64,000 nucleotides of DNA from Mesorhizobium loti (GTDB lineage Bacteria > Pseudomonadota > Alphaproteobacteria > Rhizobiales > Rhizobiaceae). The stretch is taken from NCBI RefSeq assembly GCF_013170705.1, contig NZ_CP033334.1, positions 3,883,501 through 3,947,500 on the forward strand. Reading direction: 5' to 3'. Below, piece after piece: positions 57,901 to 64,000 of this stretch (position 1 is its first letter; each line of letters starts with the position of its first letter). Made by a program: the position numbers and the translations under genes. Under the pieces are notes generated by a model that saw only the letters and a list, made by a program, of their open reading frames with translations, was not told where the DNA came from and did no database searches.

Positions 57901-58424
57901 GGCACTGCCACCGGCTCAACAACGGCCGCATCCTGGCCCGCCAGCCGCGCCAGCCTCTGCACCAGCGCGCTCATATTGGCCGGGCCGCCTTCGCGGAAAT
58001 AGCCGAGCAGCGCGTCCAATTCCTGGCGCGGCAGCGTCGAGGCTTCGATCAGCCTGAGATCCTCGTCGTGGCTTTCACCGGGAAGCAGCGCCAGTTTTAT
58101 GCCGCGCTCGCGGGCGATCGAGGCCAACTGGTCGCAGCCATAGCGCCACCAATCGTGGCCGCCGAGGATGCGCACCAGGATGATCTTGGCGTGGCGGGCG
58201 ACGCCGTCGACCCAGAGGTCGACGGACATGGGATGGCGAAGGTCGCGCAATGCCGCCAGCCGCATCGAGGGCAGGCGGCCGGCATCGGCCTTCCACGCCG
58301 CCGCCAGCCCGGCAAGATCGCTGTCGGTGAAGGACAGCGCCACGATATCCGCCGGCGTCTGCCGCAGATCGACCGGCTCGGCGAGGTCGTCGAGCGAGGC
58401 GGAGGTCGTGGTGAGGATATGCAT
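54921..58424 (-). CDS. cobN: Cobaltochelatase large subunit CobN with in-frame repeat
   Basis: A 1167-residue CobN, the ATP-dependent aerobic cobaltochelatase subunit that binds hydrogenobyrinic acid a,c-diamide and inserts cobalt with the CobS and CobT chelatase partners (not in this window). Family blocks include VPILFYRSMLLAADVAPIDAL, HVGAHGTLEWLPGKTVALS and the C-terminal AYVGDAEVRAFILRENPAAA. About residues 187-239 come from a 159-base palindromic element and do not resemble CobN; flanking sequence does. 19 bases after cobW, 4-base overlap with cobG. Confidence 0.94.
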   Translation of the reverse strand: MHILTTTSASLDDLAEPVDLRQTPADIVALSFTDSDLAGLAAAWKADAGRLPSMRLAALRDLRHPMSVDLWVDGVARHAKIILVRILGGHDWWRYGCDQLASIARERGIKLALLPGESHDEDLRLIEASTLPRQELDALLGYFREGGPANMSALVQRLARLAGQDAAVVEPVAVPKAGYYEPTRGVVPLPLEGRVRPQAGSGLSTARRRSEVRRPQETPHPVVPAASDPAGHPPLEGEGKVVPILFYRSMLLAADVAPIDALFEALRQRGMLPVPIFVSSLKDPASLAFVETAFAVLKPAAILTATAFASGAEPGVETLFDRAGVPVFQAIVATTRRDVWENNQRGLAPADLAMHVVLPELDGRILAGAISFKGESDVDPALGHRAFVNRPEPDRVAQVADRVAAFIKLRETPRAERRLAILIPDYPSAPGRTGYAVGLDVPSSVLAMLHDLKGQGYAVEGIPQTPRALLDFLEVSDTGLTLDNYIAFSTELPVAAIAGVEGAWGKAEDEAGLRQAHRPSQTISASFPFRAATFGNITVALAPDRGRSADRRADYHDPTLPPRHALIAFGLWLRKSLGVHALIHVGAHGTLEWLPGKTVALSQSCFPEIVTGPLPVIYPFIVSNPGEAAQAKRRIAAVTLGHLPPPLAGAGLDDDQHKLERLVDEYAQADGLDRRRRDRLAKLIVDTAQKTGLAAEAGVARTDAPDEALRRIDAWLCDLKDFAIKDGLHIYGRAPDGEPDAMRRQSAEAERSALLAALDGRHVKAGPAGAPARGRSDVLPTGRNLFTSDPRTMPTPTAYDLGKAAAEEVVRGYMQTHGDWPRSLVIDLWGSASLRTGGEEIAQGLALMGCRPQWDAATGRITGIEVLPPATLGRPRVDVTWRISGLFRDMFPTQIALIDAAANAVAARDEEDSENPLAARTRADGKISPRIFGTSPGTYGAGVEDLLSSGDWAAREEIGRAYLDATSHAYGGAGGEGVSVPGAFETRIAEADLLVHTGDDPGRDILEGSADVAFIGGFSAALAALGRNADVIVLDTTDPQKPKPRSVGEAVSRVVRARAVNARFIAGQMRHGPRGASEFAETVDRLVGFAETTHAISGALIEAVHDAYVGDAEVRAFILRENPAAAKVIAERFLSARRRGLWHPLRNSIDDDLAALIAEAEALGVAA
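57706..57864. repeat. 159-base palindromic repeat element inside cobN
   Basis: Ends are inverted repeats of about 35 bases (57706-57740 and 57830-57864) built around CCCTCCCCCTCGAGGGG, with about 30 matching positions; each arm has its own CCCCTCGAGGGG palindrome. 159 bases is exactly 53 codons and the frame is open. Its sequence is a different family from the cobG element. Confidence 0.8.
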
Positions 58425-58443
58425 CGCGGCCCGTGTCTGAAAA

Positions 58444-59496
58444 TCAGCCGGCGAGTATACGCTCGATTGCCGGGCGGTTCAGCCCCTTGAGGCCGATGAC
58501 GACCAGGCGCGAGCGGCGGTCGTCCTCGGCCGTCCAGGCGCGGTCATAGTAATGATTGACGCGCGGGCCGACGGCCTGCAGGAGGAGCCGCATCGGCTTG
58601 CCGCCGACCTCGACGAAACCTTTCACACGCAACACATTTTCTTCTTCGGCGACAGTGGCGACGCGCCTTGCCAGCTCGTCCGGATTGGCGATCGAAGGGA
58701 TGTCGACGATGAAGGTGTCGAAGTCGTCGTGCTCGTGGTCGAAAGCGCCGTCATGATGGGATTTGCGGTTCTCGATATCGTCCTCGACGGCGAGACCGAG
58801 CCCGAGCAGTATGGAAGGGTCGACCTTGCCGTGCGAGGTCGGCACGATCTTCACGGCGCGGGCGGAATGTTCGTTGACGATGGCGTTGGCCCGGGCCGAA
58901 CCGGCGGCGTCCATCAGGTCGCTCTTCGACAGTATGATCAGGTCCGCGCAGGCGATCTGATCCTCGAACACTTCCTCGACCGGGTCGTCATGGTCGAGGC
59001 TCTCATCCCCGGCGCGCTGCGCTTGCAAGGCGTCCATGTCGTTGGCGACGCGGCCTTCGGCCAAAGCAGGGCCGTCGACCACGGCGATCACGCCATCGAC
59101 CGTCACGCGGCTCTTCACCGTCGGCCACTGGAACGCCTGGACCAGCGGCTTGGGCAGAGCGAGGCCCGAGGTTTCGATCAGGATGTGGTCGACCTTCGGC
59201 GTCAGCGACAGGATCTGGTCCAGCGCCGGCACGAAATCGTCGGCCACGGTGCAGCAGATGCAGCCATTGGCCAGTTCGACGATGTTCTCCTCGGGGCAGG
59301 TGTCGATGCCGCAGCCTTTCAGGATTTCGCCGTCGATGCCGATGTCGCCGAACTCGTTGACGATGATGGCAATGCGCTTGCCGCCAGCGTTTTCCAGGAG
59401 ATGGCGAACCAGCGTCGTCTTGCCGGCGCCCAGGAAGCCGGTGACGACGGTGCAGGGGACGCGGGAGAGATTGCCGGTCGAATTTGGGGCGCTCAT
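58444..59496 (-). CDS. cobW: CobW, GTP-binding metallochaperone-like protein
   Basis: A 350-residue G3E GTPase: Walker A GFLGAGKTT at 20-28, the metal-binding CxCC in NGCICC, and a C-terminal CobW_C domain (ENVLRVKGFVEVGGKPMRLLLQ). A histidine/aspartate-rich stretch (HHDGAFDHEHDD) near residue 245 could bind metal. Thought to supply cobalt for CobNST. Start at 59496 chosen by the conserved N-terminus; the frame runs on upstream. Confidence 0.95.
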   Translation of the reverse strand: MSAPNSTGNLSRVPCTVVTGFLGAGKTTLVRHLLENAGGKRIAIIVNEFGDIGIDGEILKGCGIDTCPEENIVELANGCICCTVADDFVPALDQILSLTPKVDHILIETSGLALPKPLVQAFQWPTVKSRVTVDGVIAVVDGPALAEGRVANDMDALQAQRAGDESLDHDDPVEEVFEDQIACADLIILSKSDLMDAAGSARANAIVNEHSARAVKIVPTSHGKVDPSILLGLGLAVEDDIENRKSHHDGAFDHEHDDFDTFIVDIPSIANPDELARRVATVAEEENVLRVKGFVEVGGKPMRLLLQAVGPRVNHYYDRAWTAEDDRRSRLVVIGLKGLNRPAIERILAG

Positions 59497-59498
59497 GA

Positions 59499-59927
59499 TC
59501 AATCCTTCAACAGGTCGAGGGGAGGAATGCGGGCCACGAGGCCGCGCTTGAGGGAATCGGGCCGGCCACGCCATGGAATGAGGCCGTCCGTCGAGGTGGC
59601 GAAGAGTTTGGCGCCGGTGACGAGGTCGGCGCCGCTGGCCGCGGTCAGGTCGCCGAACACATAACTCCAGCAGCCGTCGCGCAGGACGGCGGCGCTCAGC
59701 CGGCGCTTGCAATTGCCGAGGCATTCGACGGTGCGGACGCGGATGTTGTCATCGGCCGCGGCGTGGCGCGTGTCCTCGGCCAGCAGTTCGCCGGCGCGGG
59801 GATGGGCGTCCGAGCCGGTCTCGTCGCGACAGGAGGCGCAGACGATGACCGTGACGCCGGCCAAGGCTTCGCTGTCGGCGGACGAATTGTCCGCTGTGCC
59901 AGCCGAAAAACTGCCGTTCTGGTCCAA
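59499..59927 (-). CDS. DUF1636 metal-binding protein, first gene after the B12 riboswitch
   Basis: A 142-residue protein of the DUF1636 family: cysteine motifs VIVCASCRDE and VECLGNCKRRL recall thioredoxin-like ferredoxins; commonly found beside cobW and likely involved in cobalt handling. No ATG is available. The open frame runs to 60119 but that stretch is the riboswitch itself, so it cannot be the true start. I choose the TTG at 59927, with AAGGAG nine bases upstream; a TTG at 59864 is an alternative that keeps both cysteine motifs. 2 bases separate its stop from the cobW start. Confidence 0.75.
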   Translation of the reverse strand: MDQNGSFSAGTADNSSADSEALAGVTVIVCASCRDETGSDAHPRAGELLAEDTRHAAADDNIRVRTVECLGNCKRRLSAAVLRDGCWSYVFGDLTAASGADLVTGAKLFATSTDGLIPWRGRPDSLKRGLVARIPPLDLLKD

Positions 59928-59961
59928 AAAGCCGGGCTCCTTGCCCGGAAACCCGCCGGGC
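59926..59961 (-). terminator. Expression platform of the B12 riboswitch
   Basis: Two mutually exclusive hairpins on the minus strand. Terminator: CCGGGC-AAGGA-GCCCGG followed by CTTTTT (59948 to 59926). Antiterminator: GCCCGG (59961-59956) pairs with the same CCGGGC (59948-59943). The AAGGAG ribosome site of the DUF1636 gene is in the terminator loop, so the hairpin could block both transcription and translation. Confidence 0.65.
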
Positions 59962-59984
59962 GATCGGATTCTCTTGTCGCAGAC

Positions 59985-60162
59985 GGCAGGTCTCCTGGCT
60001 CGCGGGTCATCGCCTTGGGTGCCGCCTTCCCGGGAATTCCCAGTGGCTTTCGGCCTTGGCTCTTCGCTTACAGTTGCGGGGACAGCCGCGGATTTGAGAT
60101 TTTTCACCTCGCACCGCATTCCCTCTTAGCCCCTGCCGTTGCGGGCAAGGGACCGTCTGGAC
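59985..60162 (-). promoter_or_regulatory. Cobalamin (B12) riboswitch
   Basis: On the minus strand, conserved parts occur in order: GGAATGCGGTGCGA, then CTGTCCCCGCAACTGTAAGC, the B12 box AGCCACTG (complement of 60041-60048), GGGAAGGC, and the closing GACCCGCGAGCCAGGAGACC. This is a class I adenosylcobalamin aptamer. It sits in front of the DUF1636-cobW-cobN series, so high B12 should switch the cluster off. Confidence 0.95.
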
Positions 60163-60201
60163 GGGATTTAGGCTTTTGCAGGCAGCGGTGTCAACGCGAG
60201 C

Positions 60202-61401
60202 TTACGACATGGCGATGTCGGCCAGCGCCGGGCCCAGATCGCCTGCCGGCGTCACGTCCATGCGTTCAAGGCCAAGCCAGCCCTGCATCTGCTTCAATTC
60301 CTCGAAAAGCTGCGCGGCGGTTTCAGGCGGTGCGCCGGGCTCAGGGTAGGCGGCATGGACGCGCAGGACGCCCGCTGGCCGGTCCGCCTTGAGGTCGACG
60401 CGCGCGACGATCCGGTCGCCGAGCAGGAAGGGGAGGACGTAATAGCCGTATTGGCGCTTTTCAGCCGGCGTGTAGATTTCGATGCGGTAGTGGAAATCAA
60501 ACAGCCGCTCCGAACGCGAGCGCTCGAAGACGACCGGGTCGAACGGCGCCAACAGCGCGCGGGCCTCGATTTTCCGGGGCAGGCGCGCGTCCTTGTGAAG
60601 GTAGGCCGGCTTGTCCCAGCCTTCGACGCGCACCGGCAGCAATTCGCCCAACTCGACCAGTTCCTCCAGCCGGCCCTTCATATCGGCCGGCGACAGCCGG
60701 AAATAGTCGCGCAGGTCGCCTGACGTCGCCACGCCATGGGCGCGGGCGGAAATGCGCAGCAATTCGCGATGCGCGTCCTCGGCCGGGGGCACCGGCAGAT
60801 CGAGGATCGCCTGCGGCAGCACGCGCTCCGGCAAATCATAGAAGCGCTCGAAGCCGCGGCGGTGCGCCGTGGTGATGCGCCCGGCCCAGAACAGCCATTC
60901 GAAGGCGTGCTTGGCATGGCTCCAGCCCCACCAGCCGCCCGAACCTTTCTGGCCTTCGAGCGCCGAAGCGGCGATCGGGCCGCGCTCGACGACCGCGCGG
61001 TAGATGTCTTCTATATAGGCGGCGTGTTCGCGGCCCCATTTGGCCAGCCCCAGATACATTTCATCGCCTTGCTCGGCCCGCTGCATGCGCCAGCGCATCA
61101 GCGGATAGGTCTCGACCGGCAGGAACGAGGCCTCGTGCGCCCAGTATTCGAACACAGTGCGCTTGCGCGTCACGGCGGCATTGTCGAGCAAAGCGAGCGG
61201 GTAGGGGCCCAGGCGCGAATAGAGCGGCATATAATGAGCGCGCACCACCGCGCTGACGGAATCGATCTGCAGCAGGCCGGTGCGGGACAGCACACGGGCG
61301 AGATGACGGCGGTCGGGTGTGCCATTTGGGCGCGGATCGAGAAACCCTTGAGCGGCGAGTGCAATGCGGCGGGCCGCGGCAAGAGAGATCTTTTCCTTCA
61401 T
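60202..61401 (-). CDS. YcaQ-like winged-helix DNA glycosylase family protein
   Basis: A 399-residue protein of the HTH_42 (YcaQ/AlkX-type) family: RRIALAAQGFLDPRP at the start, LLQIDSVSAVVRAHYMPLYSRLGPY, EYWAHEASFLPVETYPLMRWRM, then FDPVVFERSRSERLFDFHYRIEIYTPAEKRQYGYYVLPFLLGDRIVARVDLKADR. E. coli YcaQ is an interstrand crosslink DNA glycosylase with a catalytic QxD-type motif; here QID in LLQIDSV matches. Start at 61401, where the conserved sequence begins; the frame extends upstream without similarity. Confidence 0.85.
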   Translation of the reverse strand: MKEKISLAAARRIALAAQGFLDPRPNGTPDRRHLARVLSRTGLLQIDSVSAVVRAHYMPLYSRLGPYPLALLDNAAVTRKRTVFEYWAHEASFLPVETYPLMRWRMQRAEQGDEMYLGLAKWGREHAAYIEDIYRAVVERGPIAASALEGQKGSGGWWGWSHAKHAFEWLFWAGRITTAHRRGFERFYDLPERVLPQAILDLPVPPAEDAHRELLRISARAHGVATSGDLRDYFRLSPADMKGRLEELVELGELLPVRVEGWDKPAYLHKDARLPRKIEARALLAPFDPVVFERSRSERLFDFHYRIEIYTPAEKRQYGYYVLPFLLGDRIVARVDLKADRPAGVLRVHAAYPEPGAPPETAAQLFEELKQMQGWLGLERMDVTPAGDLGPALADIAMS

Positions 61402-61789
61402 GCAGGCATCACTCCGAGGGGGCTTCGGCTGTGGGTCGGTCTTTGTCTGGGCAGCTTCTTGTCGCAAAACCGGCGTCCAGTTTTGCGGAACCTGCGTGGT
61501 GATTCCAACCCATGCTAGCAGGGTTTTGGCGGCAACCATGTCAGGAGAGAAAAGTGGAGTAAAAAGCGAAGGAAATCAAACAGGAGCGGATCGGACCAGT
61601 TTCTCCGGATATGCCGTCCAGGTCGGCGTTTTGAACAAGGTTTGACTTGCTTCGCTGGAAGTGCTGCGCTAACCCTCGCCGCGTTGCAGCATAGGCCCTT
61701 AAAACGGTTCAGCGGTTAAACTGTCACGCTTCCGCAATAAGGTCCGGTGCTGTAATCAACGTGGATTGGCGCCAACGGAAAGCCGCTGC
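61402..61789. other. Intergenic region upstream of nuoA
   Basis: 388 bases without a convincing gene. It should contain the nuo promoter: TTGACT at 61642-61647 with GCGCTA 18 bases later is the best but weak candidate. A purine-rich AT-richer stretch (61540-61600) precedes it. No RNA gene or repeat seen. Confidence 0.4.
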
Positions 61790-62155
61790 ATGAACGCACT
61801 TCTCAGTTCGTACCTGCCTATCGTCCTGTTCATAGGCGTGGCACTGGTCGTCGGCCTGGCGCTGCTGGCCGCCCCGTTCCTGGTGGCCTACCGCAATCCC
61901 GATCCCGAAAAGCTGTCCGCCTACGAGTGCGGTTTCAACTCGTTCGACGATGCCCGCATGAAATTCGACATCCGTTTCTACCTGGTGTCGATCCTGTTCA
62001 TCATCTTCGACCTGGAAGTGGCCTTCCTGTTCCCCTGGGCCGTGTCCTTCTCGAAGATCGGCATGCTCGGCTTCTGGTCGATGATGGTGTTTTTGGCAGT
62101 GCTGACCATCGGCTTTGCCTATGAATGGAAAAAAGGAGCGCTGGAATGGGATTGA
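61790..62155 (+). CDS. nuoA: NADH-quinone oxidoreductase subunit A
   Basis: A 121-residue membrane subunit of complex I with three helices and the conserved loop [42 protein letters not shown] (quinone-site cysteine in YECGF). Start at 61790 ([10 protein letters not shown]). Its 3' end overlaps nuoB by 10 bases. Confidence 0.96.
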   Translation: MNALLSSYLPIVLFIGVALVVGLALLAAPFLVAYRNPDPEKLSAYECGFNSFDDARMKFDIRFYLVSILFIIFDLEVAFLFPWAVSFSKIGMLGFWSMMVFLAVLTIGFAYEWKKGALEWD

Positions 62156-62727
62156 ACGACAGTTCAGGCACCCTCGTCGCGCCGAAGCCGAAGGGCATCA
62201 TCGATCCCAACACCGGCAGGCCGGTGGGGGAGGACGATCCCTTCTTCCTCGAAATCAACAATGAGCTTGCCGACAAGGGCTTCCTGGTCACCTCGACCGA
62301 GGCGCTGATCACCTGGGCGCGCAGCGGCTCGCTGATGTTCATGACCTTTGGCCTGGCGTGCTGCGCGGTCGAGATGATCCACACCTCGATGCCACGTTAC
62401 GACTCGGAGCGGTTCGGTGTCGCGCCGCGCGCGTCTCCGCGCCAGTCCGACATCATGATCGTCGCCGGCACGCTGACCAACAAGATGGCGCCGGCGCTGC
62501 GCAAGGTCTACGACCAGATGCCGGAGCCTCGCTACGTCATCTCGATGGGCTCCTGCGCCAATGGCGGCGGTTACTACCACTATTCCTATTCGGTGGTGCG
62601 CGGCTGCGACCGCGTCGTGCCGGTCGACATCTATGTGCCCGGCTGCCCGCCGAGCGCCGAAGCTTTGCTCTACGGCATTCTTCTCCTGCAGAAGAAGATC
62701 CGCCGCACCGGCACGATCGAACGGTAA
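62146..62727 (+). CDS. nuoB: NADH-quinone oxidoreductase subunit B
   Basis: A 193-residue peripheral subunit carrying cluster N2. Ligands are seen as GLACCAVEM (tandem cysteines), [10 protein letters not shown] and [11 protein letters not shown]. Start at 62146 after AAAAGGAGCGC, within the end of nuoA. Electron exit to quinone. Confidence 0.97.
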   Translation: MGLNDSSGTLVAPKPKGIIDPNTGRPVGEDDPFFLEINNELADKGFLVTSTEALITWARSGSLMFMTFGLACCAVEMIHTSMPRYDSERFGVAPRASPRQSDIMIVAGTLTNKMAPALRKVYDQMPEPRYVISMGSCANGGGYYHYSYSVVRGCDRVVPVDIYVPGCPPSAEALLYGILLLQKKIRRTGTIER

Positions 62728-62731
62728 ATCC

Positions 62732-63337
62732 ATGGCAGCATCCCTGAGCGAACTGTCGACCTATCTCGGCGAAAAGCTGATCGGTCGTGTCAATGACGCG
62801 GTGCTCGCCTATGGCGAGCTCACCATCCATGTCGAGCCGCGCGACCTGGTCGAGGTGGTGACCTTCCTGCGCGACGATGCGCGCTGCCAGTTCATCTCGG
62901 TCATCGATGTCTGTGGGGCTGATTATCCGTCGCGGGCCAAGCGCTTCGACGTTGTCTACCATCTGTTGTCGCCGAAGCAGAATGTCCGCATCCGCGTCAA
63001 GGTGCAGGCCGACGAGGAGACAATGGTGCCGTCGATCACCGGCGTCTATCCCGGCGCCGACTGGTTCGAGCGCGAGACCTACGATCTCTATGGCGTGCTG
63101 TTCTCGGGCCATCCCGACCTGCGCCGCCTGTTGACCGACTACGGTTTCGAAGGCCATCCGCTGCGCAAGGATTTCCCGCTGACCGGCTTTGTCGAGGTGC
63201 GTTACGACGACGAAGCCAAGCGGGTGATCTATGAGCCGGTCGAGCTCAAGCAGGAATTCCGCAATTTCGATTTTCTTTCCCCTTGGGAAGGCACGGATTA
63301 CGTGCTGCCCGGGGACGAAAAAGCCAAGACGAATTGA
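62732..63337 (+). CDS. nuoC: NADH-quinone oxidoreductase subunit C
   Basis: A 201-residue 30-kDa-type subunit with the signature [37 protein letters not shown]. Stand-alone, not fused to NuoD as in enterobacteria. Start ATG at 62732, 4 bases after the nuoB stop. Confidence 0.97.
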   Translation: MAASLSELSTYLGEKLIGRVNDAVLAYGELTIHVEPRDLVEVVTFLRDDARCQFISVIDVCGADYPSRAKRFDVVYHLLSPKQNVRIRVKVQADEETMVPSITGVYPGADWFERETYDLYGVLFSGHPDLRRLLTDYGFEGHPLRKDFPLTGFVEVRYDDEAKRVIYEPVELKQEFRNFDFLSPWEGTDYVLPGDEKAKTN

Positions 63338-63346
63338 GGCGCCACA

Positions 63347-64000
63347 ATGGCTGAGACCTCCGTCCGCAATTTCAACATCAACTTCGGTCCGCAGCATCCT
63401 GCGGCGCACGGCGTTTTGCGCCTCGTGCTGGAGCTGGACGGCGAAGTCGTCGATCGCGTCGATCCGCACATCGGGCTCTTGCATCGCGGCACGGAAAAGC
63501 TGATCGAGGCCAAGACCTATCTTCAGGCGGTGCCTTATCTCGACCGGCTCGATTATTGCGCGCCGATGAACCAGGAACATGCCTTCGCTCTTGCCGCCGA
63601 GCGCCTGCTCGGCATCGAGGTGCCGAAGCGCGGCCAGCTGATCCGCGTGCTCTATTGCGAAATCGGCCGCATCATGTCGCACATCCTCAATGTGACGACG
63701 CAGGCCATGGATGTCGGCGCGCTGACGCCGCCGCTGTGGGGCTTCGTCGAGCGCGAAAAGCTGATGGTGTTCTATGAGCGCGCCTCGGGCTCGCGCATGC
63801 ATGCCGCCTATTTCCGCCCCGGCGGCGTCCACCAGGACCTGCCGCGTCAGCTGGTCGAGGACATCGGCAAGTGGATCGACCCGTTCCTGAAGTCGATCGA
63901 TGATCTCGACAAGCTGCTGACCGGCAACCGCATCTTCAAGCAGCGCAATGTCGATATCGGCATTGTGTCGCTGGCCGATGCCTGGGCCTGGGGCTTTTCC
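63347..64000 (+). CDS. nuoD: NADH-quinone oxidoreductase subunit D (partial, runs off the window)
   Basis: First 218 codons of the 49-kDa subunit that forms part of the quinone site: [26 protein letters not shown] (conserved histidine in HPAAHG) and [14 protein letters not shown]. Starts 9 bases after nuoC; the 3' end lies beyond 64000. Confidence 0.97.
   Translation, partial: MAETSVRNFNINFGPQHPAAHGVLRLVLELDGEVVDRVDPHIGLLHRGTEKLIEAKTYLQAVPYLDRLDYCAPMNQEHAFALAAERLLGIEVPKRGQLIRVLYCEIGRIMSHILNVTTQAMDVGALTPPLWGFVEREKLMVFYERASGSRMHAAYFRPGGVHQDLPRQLVEDIGKWIDPFLKSIDDLDKLLTGNRIFKQRNVDIGIVSLADAWAWGFS

Noticed and set aside
59928..60119. Upstream extension of the DUF1636 gene
   Set aside because: The extension translates the B12 riboswitch and its expression platform.

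Overview
The window is high-GC chromosomal DNA from an alphaproteobacterium of the order Hyphomicrobiales, most likely Mesorhizobium or a close relative. Evidence: the aerobic CobA-CobN cobalamin pathway, an ilvIH operon behind a leader-peptide attenuator, a BA14K-family protein, an alphaproteobacterial nuoABCD start, and rhizobial-type small palindromic repeats. The genus call is inference from gene content; no 16S rRNA is present. Genes are dense, on both strands, with many 4-base start/stop overlaps.

Region by region. 1-8.6 kb: a GNAT acetyltransferase; a LysR regulator divergent from tmpA-tmpB (oxidative cleavage of 2-trimethylaminoethylphosphonate); then a zinc-type dehydrogenase and a flavin monooxygenase behind a sigma-54 promoter, with their enhancer-binding activator. 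8.7-11.4 kb: ilvIH with a 16-residue Leu/Ile/Val leader peptide and terminator. 11.4-18.3 kb: ArsR regulator/desaturase pair, LysE exporter, RND efflux pair. 18.3-20 kb: cobalt-type nitrile hydratase alpha, beta and accessory genes. 20.2-34.6 kb: helicase, pdxJ, kup, oxidoreductases, HxlR, MarR and TetR regulators with palindromic operators, a secreted TPR-CHAT protein, and ilvC. 34.7-42 kb: BA14K protein, EEP-fold hydrolase, NUDIX protein, an antiporter pseudogene, a MacAB-type exporter and a PhzF protein. 42-44.1 kb: tRNA-Lys followed by a lower-GC accessory patch holding a DUF433/DUF5615 toxin-antitoxin pair and a HEPN (AbiU2-like) protein. 44.2-60.2 kb: a 16-kb cobalamin cluster headed by a B12 riboswitch. 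60.2-64 kb: a YcaQ-like protein and nuoA, B, C and the start of nuoD.

How it fits together. ilvIH and ilvC supply the first two branched-chain amino acid steps. The cob cluster runs from the riboswitch through a DUF1636 protein, cobW, N, G, H, I, J and then L, E, M, A, B, S, T, with cobK antisense in the middle; cobF, the CobS/CobT chelatase partners, cobO, cobP, cobQ, cobC and cobD are not in view. The most unusual features are two different palindromic repeat elements inserted in frame inside cobG and cobN, the cobK/cobL overlapping divergent start codons, the riboswitch expression platform, the complete sigma-54 promoter/enhancer module, the ilv attenuator, and the tRNA-adjacent defence-like patch.
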